This document shows positions 1-11,320 of a stretch of 64,000 nt of DNA, in pieces. The position numbers and the translations under genes are program-made. Position 1 is the stretch's first letter, and every line of letters starts with the position of its first letter. Under the pieces are notes generated by a model. That model was not told the DNA's origin, ran no database searches, and was given only the letters and a program-made list of their open reading frames with translations. Where the stretch lies: NCBI GenBank assembly GCA_949752745.1, contig OX457027.1, positions 57,664,053 through 57,728,052 of the forward strand, given 5' to 3'. Source of the DNA: Protula sp. h YS-2021. Lineage: Eukaryota; Annelida; Polychaeta; Sabellida; Serpulidae.

Positions 1-675
1 TGAACAAAATGGTGAAATTTTCATGTAAATCCGTCAAGTATAACTAAAGTTATCCCAGTTTTAAGTTAAAATGGCTACATGCTATAAATATGCATACAGC
101 CAGCTGTGCAAATAGCCCATGACTATGTCAAAACTAGATAGAAAACTGAATCAAACAGTGAAATTTCCAGGTAAATCGGTCAAGTATAACAAAAGTTATC
201 TCAGTTTTAAGTTAAAATGGCTACATGCTATAAATATGTATACAGCCAGCTGCGCAAGTAGCCCATGATTACTTTATGACAAAACTTTACATAACACTGA
301 ATCAAATGGTGAAATTTTCATTGAAATCGACCAACTATAACGAAAGTTATCACACTTTTTCACTTTTTACACAGTTAAAATGGCGGCATGTTACGTTATG
401 CATACAGCCAGCTGTGCAAATAGCCTGTGACCACTTTATGACAAAACTTTACATAACACTGAATCAAATGGTGAAATTTTCATTGAAATCGACCAACTAT
501 AACGAAAGTTATCACACTTTTTCACTTTTTACACAGTTAAAATAGCGGCATGTTACATTATGCATACAGCAAGCTGCGAAAATAGCCTGTGACCACTTTA
601 TGACAAAACTTTACATAAAACTGAATCAAACAGTGAAATTTTCATACAAATCGGTCGACTATAACGAAAGTTATC
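1..675. repeat. Tandem satellite, about 146-162 bp unit, about 4.3 copies
   Basis: Units begin with a TGAAYMAAAYRGTGAAATTT-like phrase at about positions 1, 147, 298, 460 and 622, giving periods of 146, 151, 162 and 162 bases. The third and fourth units are almost identical, so they duplicated most recently. The array probably continues left of the window. The short open frame it contains is just the repeat read twice and is not a gene. Confidence 0.85.
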
Positions 676-769
676 GCAATTTTAAGTAAGAGGGGGGGTC
701 ATGAAAACAAAAGTTGCGCAGAATGATGTGAAACGGATAACTATGCAGAAATCGCAAAAATTTCTTAGC

Positions 770-935
770 CCTAGGGGGGGGGAGGGGGGTCCTTGACAGT
801 CGACCCCTACGGGGGGGAGGGAGGGTCCTTGACAGTCGACCCCTAGGGGGGTAGGGGGGTCCTTGACAGTCGACCCCTGGGGGGAGGGGGGTCCTTGACA
901 GTCGACTTCAGGGGGGAGGGGGGAGGGGGGCTGTG
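770..935. repeat. G-rich minisatellite, about 30-35 bp unit
   Basis: At least four units carry the core GTCCTTGACAGTCGACCCC, separated by runs of six to nine G. The plus strand has many closely spaced G runs and could form G-quadruplexes. No inverted partner was found nearby. It could be one surviving arm of a foldback element or a simple minisatellite. Confidence 0.8.
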
Positions 936-1201
936 GTAGAACTGTCATTTCCCTACTACTCAGATCCAACAACAAATTTGTAACTGACCCTATCAGAAAT
1001 ATTAGAAGAATAAATAAATAATAAATTTAAAAAGAAGAAGTCTATTACTTTTATTTGCAACAAATTGATGGTATTTTTATACAGTTTATAAGCATAATTA
1101 TTTTTTATTACATTTAGGTTCGTTTTTAATATTTTCTCTAAAATGTAGATGTGTGACCTAATTAAAATTAGTTATATTCTGCACAATATAAACAGCAGAA
1201 A

Positions 1202-1925
1202 GGAAATGGGTATTCTGGCCCACCTGTGACCTCAAAATGACGACACAAGGTGGGCCAGAACTGTCATGAGACTTCTGGCCTACCTGTGACGTCATAATGA
1301 CGTCAGACCCTTCTTACCCTAATCCCCCAGGACATACTATGTGAGGATCCCCCTAGGCGGCATGTGTGTTCTGCGCCACTTCTAGACCAATATCTACACT
1401 ACTACTAGCAGTGTGAAAATGGGTTCAGAAGTGGCGCAGAACACCCATAGGTGTTTTAAAACAAAAAGGAAGTGAATGTGTGCGCTATGACCTTACGTGG
1501 AATGTTTTCCATATCATTCTGGTTAAGTCCTCTGTGGTGCAGTCGGTAGAGCATATGACTCATGGTCGCAAGGTTGGTGGTTCGATCCCACCTATAGGTG
1601 GCATAACCCTGGGCGATACTATGTGACTATGTGATTATTCTATGTCACCTTGTGACTTTACCCCCTAGGCGACATACAGCAAGTGACGTCATAATGACGT
1701 CATGGGTGGCTTAGAACACCCATGGGTGTTCTTCGCCACTTCTAGACCCATTTTCACACTGCTAGTAGTAGTGTAGATATTGGTCTAGAAGTGGCGCAGA
1801 ACACCCATGCCGCCTAGGGGGGGGGGGTGGTCATCACATAGTATGTCCTGGGGGATAGGGTTAGGGTTAGGGATCTGACGTCATTATGACGTCACAGGTG
1901 GGCCAGAACCCCCATTTCCCCTATT
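1202..1925. mobile_element. Foldback-type inverted-repeat element with nested hairpins
   Basis: Positions 1268-1452 are matched in reverse complement by 1728-1911. Shared landmarks are TTCTGGCCYACCTGTGAC, a double CRE-like palindrome (TGACGTCATAATGACGTCA), CCCAGGACATACTATGTGA and CCTAGGCGGCAT. Each arm also contains its own smaller hairpin, with TTCTGCGCCACTTCTAGACC at one side and its complement at the other. The right arm carries a short TTAGGG-like run (about 1855-1873) matched by TACCCTAATCCCCC on the left. No coding sequence was seen. The centre holds a tRNA-like sequence. This is a non-autonomous DNA element or a foldback; target duplications were not determined. Confidence 0.75.
1528..1602 (+). 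pseudogene. tRNA-like (Met-CAT-like) sequence or SINE head
   Basis: An A-box-like segment (TGGTGCAGTCGG, 1535-1546) and a good B box (GGTTCGATCCC, 1579-1589) are correctly spaced. A perfect 5-bp T stem (GGTGG/CCACC) encloses a 7-base loop, and a 7-base anticodon loop CTCATGG would present CAT. The acceptor stem has only about five of seven pairs and the D and anticodon stems are imperfect, so this is more likely a tRNA-derived SINE head or pseudogene than a working tRNA. It sits at the centre of the surrounding inverted-repeat element. Confidence 0.6.
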
Positions 1926-2439
1926 GAGAACGAACTCCGACGTACAATCAGGTCCATTCAAAAGGTTCAGAAGTGCAACGGTTGCTATTATACTTATCCC
2001 CCGTTAATCCTGCCACGGCTTAAAGTGAGATGATTAAGAAGGGCAGTGTTTTATTCAAAAAGTAATTCGATGGTCTCCAATGCTGTCAAAAACTCGAGCT
2101 GTATAAGCGCGGAAAAAATTCAGAATTTAAAAATAAACTTTACTTAGTTAGAAAAAGGTTAGAAAGGGTTACAAATGGGTTAGACAATAAGACTTTCATT
2201 TTACTTTAAAAAATTAAAAATATTTGTAATTGCGCCAGTTTCATGTGCAAATGCCAAAGTACAATTCGGCCCAATTACAAATTTGTAATCGGGTCGGCCA
2301 TTTGCAAATGGACCGGATTTGTAATTTGTTCGTAACATAAATATCAGAGAAATAGGCAATAAAATGATTGTATAGCATTATCTCAATCAGGAATAGATGG
2401 CTTTATAAACGATAACAAAAAGCACACGATTACTGTATG

Positions 2440-2592
2440 GGTGTCCCGACAAAAGGTCGAGCGTGAAAAGATCGACCAATGTAATCTCACACAGATCTCG
2501 TGAAATAACTGAACAATCACGACCTTTTGTCGCTTTTTCCAGTGTCGAACTTTTGTCGCTCGACCTTTTGTTACTGATCCTTCTGCATGTGA
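2440..2592. repeat. Small inverted minisatellite
   Basis: CGACAAAAGGTCGAGCG at about 2447 is opposed by several copies of CGACCTTTTGTCGCT-like units at about 2520-2575. The right side repeats at roughly 14-15 bases. This is a compact example of the inverted-minisatellite architecture seen elsewhere in the window. No protein is supported here. Confidence 0.6.
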
Positions 2593-2821
2593 CATGTAAA
2601 AGAAGAGGCGGACGAGTGTCAATCTGTCACATACGACACAAAATTACTATTTCAAACTCCTGTGTTACTGACGTTTCAAAACTGGGATCTATCTAGAACC
2701 CTTAAGAAAATATTCAGAATTGATTGTGTCACACAAAATTGCTCACTAAACTAGATGTAACAACTTTTCTTCACTTTGAAACTGCAGTGAATATACAAGC
2801 ATCTTCATTTTCCGAATATGC

Positions 2822-4017
2822 TTAGATCGTCTCTAAATACATGTTTTGTTCCGCTTCCACTTCATCTGCTTTTTGTGACGTAATGTCATGGTCACCCATT
2901 ACCTCTATTTCGCCTTTCTTTTTGAGAGCAGTAAACCAGCTGACAAAGGTTTCCCCCAAAGCCTCAACCATCACCTTGTCGTTGTTAAGCGCGTACAAGG
3001 CTTGTTCAAGATTGAGGGGCAGCTCTTTACTGGCTTCGCAGACACCCTCTGGAGGTGGGTTTATGGAATTCTCGATACCATCCATACCCGCTGCAAGGGT
3101 GGCCGCGGCAACGAGATAAGGGTTGCTGGCACTACTTGGCAACCGGTTTTCTACTCGAGCTGTGTCATGGCCGGCGTTGTTAATGCGTAATGAGGTGAGT
3201 CGATTGTCAATGCCCCAGCTACCACAGGAAGATGAGCACTCACTATGCAGGTAGCGGTAACAATTGACAGTGGGGCAACACAGTGCTGATAGGGCCTTTG
3301 CGTGTTTCAGGAGTCCTCCGATCCAATACAGCGCTTCCTTGGATAGTTTATTGGGCCTGGAGGCATCATACATGATGTTTTTATCGCCTCTCCATAGACT
3401 ATGGTTGAATTGAAAGGCACTTCCGAGCACATTTGAAAGCTTGCTTTTCATTGGAAATGACATAAAAGTGACAGTCATGTCCCTTTTCTTCATAAATGCT
3501 TTCAAAGCCTGTCGGAAAATGAACATGTCGTCGAAAACGTCGATTCCAAATTTAGGTTTGAATGCCATTTCAAACTGCCCAGGGTTAATTTCAGTGTGCA
3601 TTGTTACAACGTCAATTCCCACTTCAAATAGCTTCTTTTCTATGTCATAAAGGAAGCTGCCGCGTGTGTCTATTTCTATATTCGATCTATAGTCCATCTT
3701 CATATCAAAGATTGGTCGGAGTGTCGTTGAGTCCAGAACTGTGAATTCTGTTTCAAATGCAGACAGCATGTTTAGCCCCATTAATCTCAGTTTGTTTAAT
3801 TGTTTCCGGGCCAGATATCTCGGGTTAATAGTCACCAGGGCATCATTTTTCCAGGAGGGTTCACATATCACTTCAGACACCGTGGACAATTCACTAGATG
3901 ACCAAAATTGCGGAATTACTCGACTTGAACATGGCACAATGTTGCAGTTGCCCCAGTCATCAGGGAACTGCGGTACATCGTAGATAAAACCATTGGTTGG
4001 ACTCATAGCCATTGCAC
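2822..4017 (-). CDS. Lengsin-like glutamine synthetase-fold protein, exon 2 (C-terminal 397 residues)
   Basis: This exon encodes the catalytic-fold part of a glutamine-synthetase-family protein and ends in TAA at 2824-2822. Motifs in joined-protein numbering are FETEF (147-151), HTEINPGQFE (200-209), GSAFQFNHSLW (258-268), NCYRYL (311-316), GIDNR, and RVENRLP followed by SNPYL (347 onward). The order and spacing match the lengsin/GlnA-like group. In active enzymes the third motif reads GxGxHxHxS; here both histidines are Gln and Asn, and the Arg of the NSYKR motif is Tyr. Loss of these ATP/metal and substrate contacts argues for a non-enzymatic role, as known for vertebrate lengsin. The acceptor TTTTTATTCAG lies at 4028-4018, and the phase fits exon 1 at 15.03-15.21 kb. 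An alternative reading as an intronless gene starting at 4012 would lack the N-terminal beta-grasp region, so the two-exon model is preferred. Confidence 0.92.
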
Positions 4018-4499
4018 CTGAATAAAAAGATAATAATTAAAAATTTTTATCTACAAAAAGAAATATTTTAGCAATGTTTTTGATCGTCATAGGAAGCTCT
4101 CCCTGAAGCGCGTACATAAAATTTCAACTCTGCCCCTTGTGCGAGCGTATGTTCGGTGTTTCCAAGCCAGCCAAATTGTCACCCTTATTGTTCCAGTGTT
4201 TAATGCTTCCCGAAGTGTCTTCCGTCCCACTTCTCCGCCGCCTATTGCCCCTCTCTCCCCCAATCGCCCCGATACAATTGTAATATCACAATTGTGCGAC
4301 GTTGCCATTATGTGCTTTTGTTGTTATTTACGTATATTAGCGTAGGTTGCAGCACAAGTATACCATTGGGTGAACAAAACTTGATATTACCTCCTAAATA
4401 TATCATAATTGATTGTTGCATTTGTTGCAGCTAAAGGAGCTTAAATTACCGAATTTGTCAAATATTGTCAGTCACCCAGAACCTTGCTGATGGGAGGCG

Positions 4500-4916
4500 T
4501 ACGCAAGACCGATAGTGCCACGCTTTCGTTGGTGTTATCACCAAACGACGCTATCTCTGCTTTTTGTTTACAGAACAGGTGTCTTCGGACCTAGTATCTA
4601 CTAAGCCAGTGTTAGCGTCGGTGATATCACTGAAATGTCAGTGTTATCTCATAAAATACTTTGCAGCTATCTCCAACAATATTTTGGATCTTTCTTCGAC
4701 GGGTATAGGTTAGTAAACTGGTTTTTTTTAAAGATTTATTTTTTCAATAAAATATCCATTTATTTGGTTTGTTGGAAAAATCAAAACATCTGCGCAGTTG
4801 TAAAAAATTAGGAAACCAGTTTTGTAACTCCAAAGACTTCCGTTCTATCAACAAAATTCAGAGAGAGCGTCGTTGGCGACAACATCAACGGAAACCTCAC
4901 ACTATCGGTCTTTCGT
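4500..4916. mobile_element. MITE with about 60-bp terminal inverted repeats
   Basis: The left end TACGCAAGACCGATAGTG (4500) is matched by the reverse complement of the right end, which gives TACGAAAGACCGATAGTG (ends 4916). Similarity continues inward through the CGTTGRTGTT and CCAACGACGC segments to about 4560 and 4857. A TA dinucleotide at each border could be a Tc1/mariner-type target duplication. There is no coding capacity, so it is non-autonomous. Confidence 0.8.
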
Positions 4917-7900
4917 AGTTAGGAAATAATCTCTGTGCCGTTCATGCGTTATAAAAATGTTTGTGCTTGAAAACATGTTGTCTTTGTAAATTAGTTTAAT
5001 TTTTATTGGGAAATTAAAAGAGGAGCTCAAAAAGAGCTTTGGAAGTCTTAAGGATTCGCAAACGTTCTCAAGATGTTGAACGAAACCACATATTTTAAAC
5101 TAAAATTAATGTTTCTGTATAAAATTTAGCAATATTTTACATTTTCTTAAGCTTGTTATTGGCCTTACTCATCACTTTCAATTCAGATTCCAATATAAAA
5201 ATGTGGAACGTCAGACCCTAATCAGAAATTAGAAGTGCACAATTAACTTTCAACTATGTCATAGTCAGATTTGCGAAACACCTCCTGGTTAATCAGAAAG
5301 GAGCTTTTTATTTACAAAAGCAACAATACTGTTTATGATGTCAAAATTTATCATCTACCTTTAAATAGAAAAAAAAACAAAGAGTTTAAATCCACATATA
5401 TGTAGTCGTTTGACACAAAACGCAAAATAAATTTGGTAAGGTATAAAGTAAATTCCTTAACAACCATTTCGAAAGTGACGCACAAGAGAAAATGAAGTCA
5501 GCAGATTCTCATGCACCGCGGCCCTTGGCAGATAAAGGCATTTGTTACTCAAAAATAATAAACTACCGGTACTGTCTAACCATCTATTCGCAATACAGGT
5601 TCGTAAATATGACCCTAGACTTAGTACTTTGCACTACTACTTTTGAGCAATAACATAAGCATCGCGGGAAGTAAACTAGGCATTGCGCAACTTGTGTGAC
5701 TGTGCTACTACGTTCACTTTATCGGACAGGCACGTGTTGGCGTGTGTGTAGATTGTCATAAAATTTCTTCTTCTTTTGCTTTGCTTGTAGTATTTTTTTA
5801 TTTGAAAGCATTGTTCCCGGCTGATCTTTCACTGTGCCTGTATCTTTTGGTGAATTGGCAAACATTATCCAAAATATTGGCTAGAAATGACCAAATTTCA
5901 GTAAAAACAAAAGCTACTGCTATTTCCACACATTATGTCCAATCATTTGGGTGTTTCGGTAAGAGTTTTTTCGCTGGTGGTAATCAACTGAGCATATATT
6001 TTTATTGGCGATCTAGTCAAAACGGGCCAAAATATTGACCCAAAATTTCAATTTTAGAAAAACACAAATGACTGCTTTTCCTACAAATCTATTCGTTCTG
6101 ATTGTTTCAAAAATTAAAAACATTTTTCCAAGAAACCCCATTTTCCCAGAGTAGTATAAAAATCGGCTTCTATTCAGTGTCCGGAAGTGTCCTGAAGAAA
6201 TGCAGATGGTCTTAAGAAAGACCACCCTGATTCGATAGGATTGCAAATGAAAGACCGGGGATGTGTGGCAGTTCTCTGAATTAAAACAATAAGTGTGAAA
6301 TAGTTGAATAGGAGTATTTTGAACTTTTAATTGTCTATGTTGCCCGGATGTAACAGCAAAATTGTGAAAACATTTAAAAAAAATTTATGTACTTTTGATT
6401 TGACCTAGCATGTACTAGCTAAGGGTCATGTTTTGAATTACCACCTGATTATCTGACACTTGGATGGAACTCCTAGGTAAAGATTTGGTCTTCTATCTGC
6501 ATATGGTTTCTTGTCAGCTTGCGGTGAGTGAATATGATGCTTTTCAGAACCAAGAAGTGAAACTTTAAACAAAGTCTCAACAATGCCAAAAGGGATTGCT
6601 ACACCAGCCACGTAACGTTAATAACTCAAAGGCATTTAGGAACTCAGTATTCTTATGTTAACAAAGAAGTTTGACCCAAGTCTTTTATTATTTTGTTTAC
6701 GGAAACATAAAAGATATTCGTGACACCTTTGTTAATTCTAGTGGAAGATTTTGCTTTAAAGTATGATGGTTTCAGGACGATTAATAAACCATTTATAGAT
6801 TTCGTAGAAAAACTATTCAGAACATGGTAAGATTGATCGAGCGTCGATCCCATCCCAATCTTGCTGCATAAATTATGCATGAAGTAGTTTGCACCCTTAG
6901 CATAGATAAATAGGCAGCCCTTGCTTCTTCTAATTAAGTGAAATGATGCACTTGGAAACCCATAAAACTTTTTACATTATTAGCATTTACATAAATTAAA
7001 ACTTAACGGATTAATGCACATGATAACTCAAGAAACTTAAATGGGGAACGGGAGTCCCCTTAGTCTTCAAAGCGAATGAAATATTCGGCTGAATACCGCA
7101 AATGCAGAATATAGATTTAAAATCAAACAAACAAAACTGCTTCATTAAGAAACGCCGCTCCTATAAAGCGATTTATTAGCAAGATCAAGTTCGAAAAATT
7201 CGCTGTTTTCTATTATCTATTTTATCTGAAAAATCTGCGGTTGAATATATTGAAACATTCAGAGCGAAAAACAGGGCAGAACTTAGGAATCGGTGAGAAA
7301 ATTTAATACAGTACATTTGGAGGGCAACAACGGTATTTCAGAATTGTAACGATTAGAGAAACTAACAAAACGGCCATAGATCTGGATGTTTTTGACAATT
7401 CTACCTTTAAAACTGATATTAAAGCACCTAATCGCCAATACACAGAACCTACCCTTTTAAGCATTCGCATCTCGCCACTAATTACCTGCATTGATTTGTC
7501 TTACCTCATACAACACACCAAAGAAGCAAAACAGTGATTGCTTATGTGAGCACACACTGTGTTCCGCTGGCTAACGCTTCTCATTCTTAGTTGTCGTTGG
7601 TATGTGGTGCGAAATTATTATCGATAAAACACAGCATCTAAACCATCTTTCACTATTTTACACAGCACCAAAATGAATACCACCCGACATTGAAGTAAAA
7701 CTTCGAATTTCTATCTATTGGCGTTTTTGACAAGTTGCGTGGAAACGGTTTGCAGAGAAAAAGAAAAGAGAAAAATCGCTTTTCAATACTTTGATGTATA
7801 AAATATCAAAGAGAAACTTTCTAAGTGTAATGACAACGCCAGTGACGCCTGATAAATATAAAAATGGATCAGTGCAGTCTTTACTTAAAAACAAATCTTG

Positions 7901-8507
7901 CGCGTTCACTTAAAAATTGTTGCGTTATGTCATATCTTATCGAAAATGATTTGGGAAATCGAATTTTGCAGTACTTTCACAGAAAAACTTATGTAAAACT
8001 CTTCAGTCTGCATATAAAAAGTTGCACTTCACTAAACAGCTTTAATTAAAGTTTCTGACTATGTTCTGACCCAAAAATTTTGATAAATCAAATGACCTGG
8101 TCCTGAATTGTCTTCTGGATCTGTCCGCTACTGTGATATATTGGATAACAATATTATGTTGAGCAGCTTGAAGAACAGCGCTAAAACACTTCGAAACTTA
8201 TCGGTAAGATCCATAAGCATGTGTCTAGCTGGTAAACACACCGAATCTTTGTCACTAGATATTTCGGTGTCCCAAAGACAAATTTAGTCGCAATTGGTTG
8301 CGATCACAAGCCTGACCAACGACACTCACTTCTAATAATACTAAAGCGGCCAAACAAACATCAGTCCGAACATGCGAAACATTTTTATTAGGCAGCCATT
8401 GCAGTGTTTGTTTGTAAGCAAAAAATGTTGGTCCTTCCCCTCCCATCTTTTTCCAGTGCTTGTCTCTGATGTTTACAAAGTTTTATTTTGTCAATTTCGC
8501 ACTATCA

Positions 8508-8509
<2 letters not shown>

Positions 8510-8602
<93 letters not shown>

Positions 8603-8656
8603 CAGAGAGAGACAGAGAGAGAGAGAGAGATAGAGAGAGAGAGAGATAGATAGATA
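8510..8656. repeat. Compound (TA)n-(GA)n microsatellite
   Basis: About 48 bases of alternating TA are followed by about 95 bases of GA-rich repeat with a few CA and TA interruptions. Apparent reading frames through it, on both strands, are repeat translations. Confidence 0.95.
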
Positions 8657-8756
8657 TGTCCGTTATGCCCAGAGGTCGGGCTATAGCACACCATTATCCC
8701 ATTTCTGGAGGGCAAGCTATGTAACCTGACTTGTGAGTATCCTAATTTCCATATGC

Positions 8757-9150
8757 GCCTAGGTACAAGTTTAGCCAGGTGCAATGGGGTACTACAAACT
8801 GCGTTTATACTCTACGAGGTTTTTTATCCGGGTCGGGGAGGTAGTGAATACAAAGGTTCTACAGTGTCTATTTTGTCCGGGTCACTACAGACAGGTTTAG
8901 CCATGTACAATGTGGTACTACAAACTGCGTTTATGCTCTACGACTTCTTTATCCGGGTCGGGAAGGTGGTCAATACAAAGCTTCTTTTGTGTCTTTTTTA
9001 TTCGGGCCACTACAGGCAGGTTTTAGTGTTTGTCTTTTCCTCTGATTCTGGAGGTGGTTGTTAAAAACAGGTTTTACCTTACATCTGTTATCGGGGTCCA
9101 GGAGGTGGGCAGTACAAACGGGTTTTATCGTAGCCCTTTTATCAGTTCTT
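8757..9150. repeat. Tandem repeat, about 129-bp unit
   Basis: Copy one (about 8761) and copy two (about 8889) share TTTAGCCA, GGTACTACAAACTGCGTTTA, CTCTACGA and TTTATCCGGGTCGGG in the same order. A third, degraded copy follows (phrases such as GGAGGTGGGCAGTACAAA). It lies in the lengsin-like intron and has no coding support. Confidence 0.75.
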
Positions 9151-9759
9151 TTATCTGAGTCTGAAAGGTTGTCGCTACATACCGAATCCCCTATTTCATT
9201 GTTTTTTTTAAACCGTCACCACCCCTTCCCTTCCAGCTAATGAAGGTACGGATCTGAACACAACGGTATGAGCCGGTAAACAAAGTGTACTTTCATCCAT
9301 GGAATATACCTTGTTTTCAAACATTCTCATTGGCCGAAAACCAGAGAAAAGGCATCCTTCCTTACTGGGGCTCCAATGCGCCAATTTTCACTCCACTTGA
9401 GAATCATTCAGACTAAATTTTAAGGCAAAAAAAAGTGGCAAGGGTAAAAATTAAGAAATAAAACACCAATGATATCCATTTCACGTGTTTAATGTGACCA
9501 ATCAACTTCAAAATATAGATGATTTTGCTGACAACTCTCGCACGCGAAAGGATGAACGAAAAACCAAGAGATGGTAGAGTAACCAAGAAAGAAGTCAAAT
9601 AAACATCTTCATTTATTGACTCTTTCACAAACATGATCGTGGTTCCAAGACCACGACACGAAAATGCTGTGACCAAGCGTTATATCACTGTGCTTGCTTC
9701 ATTATATCACTTTGTTCATTAACACAAGAAAAAAATAATAATTAAACACTGTAGCATAC

Positions 9760-11320
9760 CCAGCCATGGATCGTACCAAAACACAAATCAGACACATGGC
9801 ATTGTTACTAGAACTCACAACTAAATCAAGGCAGCAAGCTAAAGAAACCAATACTAATGAACTAGTACTGCACTACAGCGTGACCACGAAATGACCGACT
9901 ACTCGGTTGATGACCAAGGCAGGGCTTGATACCCAAGCCTTGTCAGACCAACTACAAGGAGCGAATCGGGCCCACTCGAGGAGTATGTACAAACGAAGTA
10001 CACATACACATTTTGAAGAAAGACTGATAAGGATGACGTAACATGCTTCTCTTGAGCCTACGTCAGACTGTACGACACTTACAGCTCAGGCACATTGGCT
10101 GCTTGGTCGCCAACCCAAACTTGACCATGCAGTGCCAAACACAACGAACTGCAAGAGAGAATTCACACAGGCACGCGCCGCAGTCCTCTTGGCAGCAAAG
10201 AACCCCGGTAACGACGACCTTTCCAAATGGTAAATGAAGGTGTCTTTCTGCTTGGTCTTTCCCTTACACTTGATCATCGGTTCTCCATAACAGATAAGGG
10301 TTAGTTAGAGACCACTGAATCAGTTGATCCGAAAAGAGCCTGAGCCAAAGAACACTCCAGATAGCTCACACTGAGAATAATCCTTCAGATTTAATAAAGG
10401 AGCTCGTAGACAATAAACAACCCGTTTTTAATATATCTGGTAGGGTCACACTACGAAAACCCCTAACTGAATTGGCAACTCGCCTTACTAGGTTGGCTTC
10501 AACGTAGGTGGGCTATAACGATCTCTAAACTCGACTTTTGACTGAGCTCTGGCGGAGACGTGTCCGGACGTGAGTAAATTAAACACGCTCGAGACTCTGG
10601 GTGAGTAACAATCACAGCATTCTTGATCACAGAAACAGAGACCACAGACACGAGTAACGCTGCACAGGCTTTATGGAGCACAGGTCTAATTCTACCATTA
10701 CCTCAGACATTGCTGTTGGCTTGGCTTCTTTCACTTTCTGAGTCGTCGGGATCGTGCCTCAACCCGAACGCAGTGGAGAGGAAATATGACGACGGATAAG
10801 AGTGGTCTCCAAGGTATGCAGTGATGGGGACTGTACTTTACGACACACTTTTCGCTTAATATCTTGATTTCTGCTCTACCTATCACAAGACTGCAGACTG
10901 ATAACCGACTAACGATGGCTGCACGAAGTCTTAGTCTTTCCGTGATGTAGGTTGGTGAGTAACACTCAAATAAAAGGCACATAACAGCTGTACCCAGCCA
11001 AGCCAGTCGCATTTGGTACTTGATACGCACCAAGGCTTGGTCACTGAATCACGGGCCCGGTGTTCTTGTTACTTGGTACCAAGACCAAGCTGGGTGCTGG
11101 GTATGCAGTCCTGACCCAGCATCGAGCTCGAACTAAGACTCTTGTGTGTCCTGTGTAGTCACGGTACCAAGGCAAGATCAAGCCTTGGTAAGTGACCATT
11201 CGAATCAGGAGTCTGTGAGGCCCCAGGGCGTAAGAATGGCCAGTAAAACCTGCGTCCTGGGACTGCCACGTCATGTAGCTTAGCTCTAGAGTTACAGGGG
11301 TTCTGCTAGGAGGCAACAAT
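9760..11320. other. Composite non-coding repeat region, unclassified
   Basis: This stretch is more GC-balanced than its neighbours and repeats short phrases such as CCAAGCCTTG, CTTGGTACCAAG, TGGTCACTG and ATACCCAGC in both orientations. It looks like decayed mobile DNA. I could not define ends, units or a protein. The frames found on both strands do not resemble any family I recognise. Confidence 0.4.

Noticed and set aside
276..545. 89-codon plus-strand open frame
   Set aside because: It is the satellite unit translated twice; the two halves are the same peptide.
682..975. 97-codon Pro/Gly-rich minus-strand frame
   Set aside because: It is the translation of the G-rich minisatellite, with no support outside the repeat.
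1528..1602. Functional tRNA-Met gene
   Set aside because: Mismatches in the acceptor, D and anticodon stems and the location inside a foldback favour a tRNA-derived relic.
2841..3983. Plus-strand frames opposite the lengsin-like exon
   Set aside because: They are antisense shadows of a strongly family-supported minus-strand exon.
8372..8784. Frames over the TA/GA microsatellite on both strands
   Set aside because: Tyr-Ile and Arg-Glu dipeptide runs produced by dinucleotide repeats.
9413..9676. 87-codon hydrophobic minus-strand frame resembling a membrane protein
   Set aside because: AT-rich DNA easily gives hydrophobic frames; there is no recognised motif and no convincing splice sites, and it lies in the intron of another gene.
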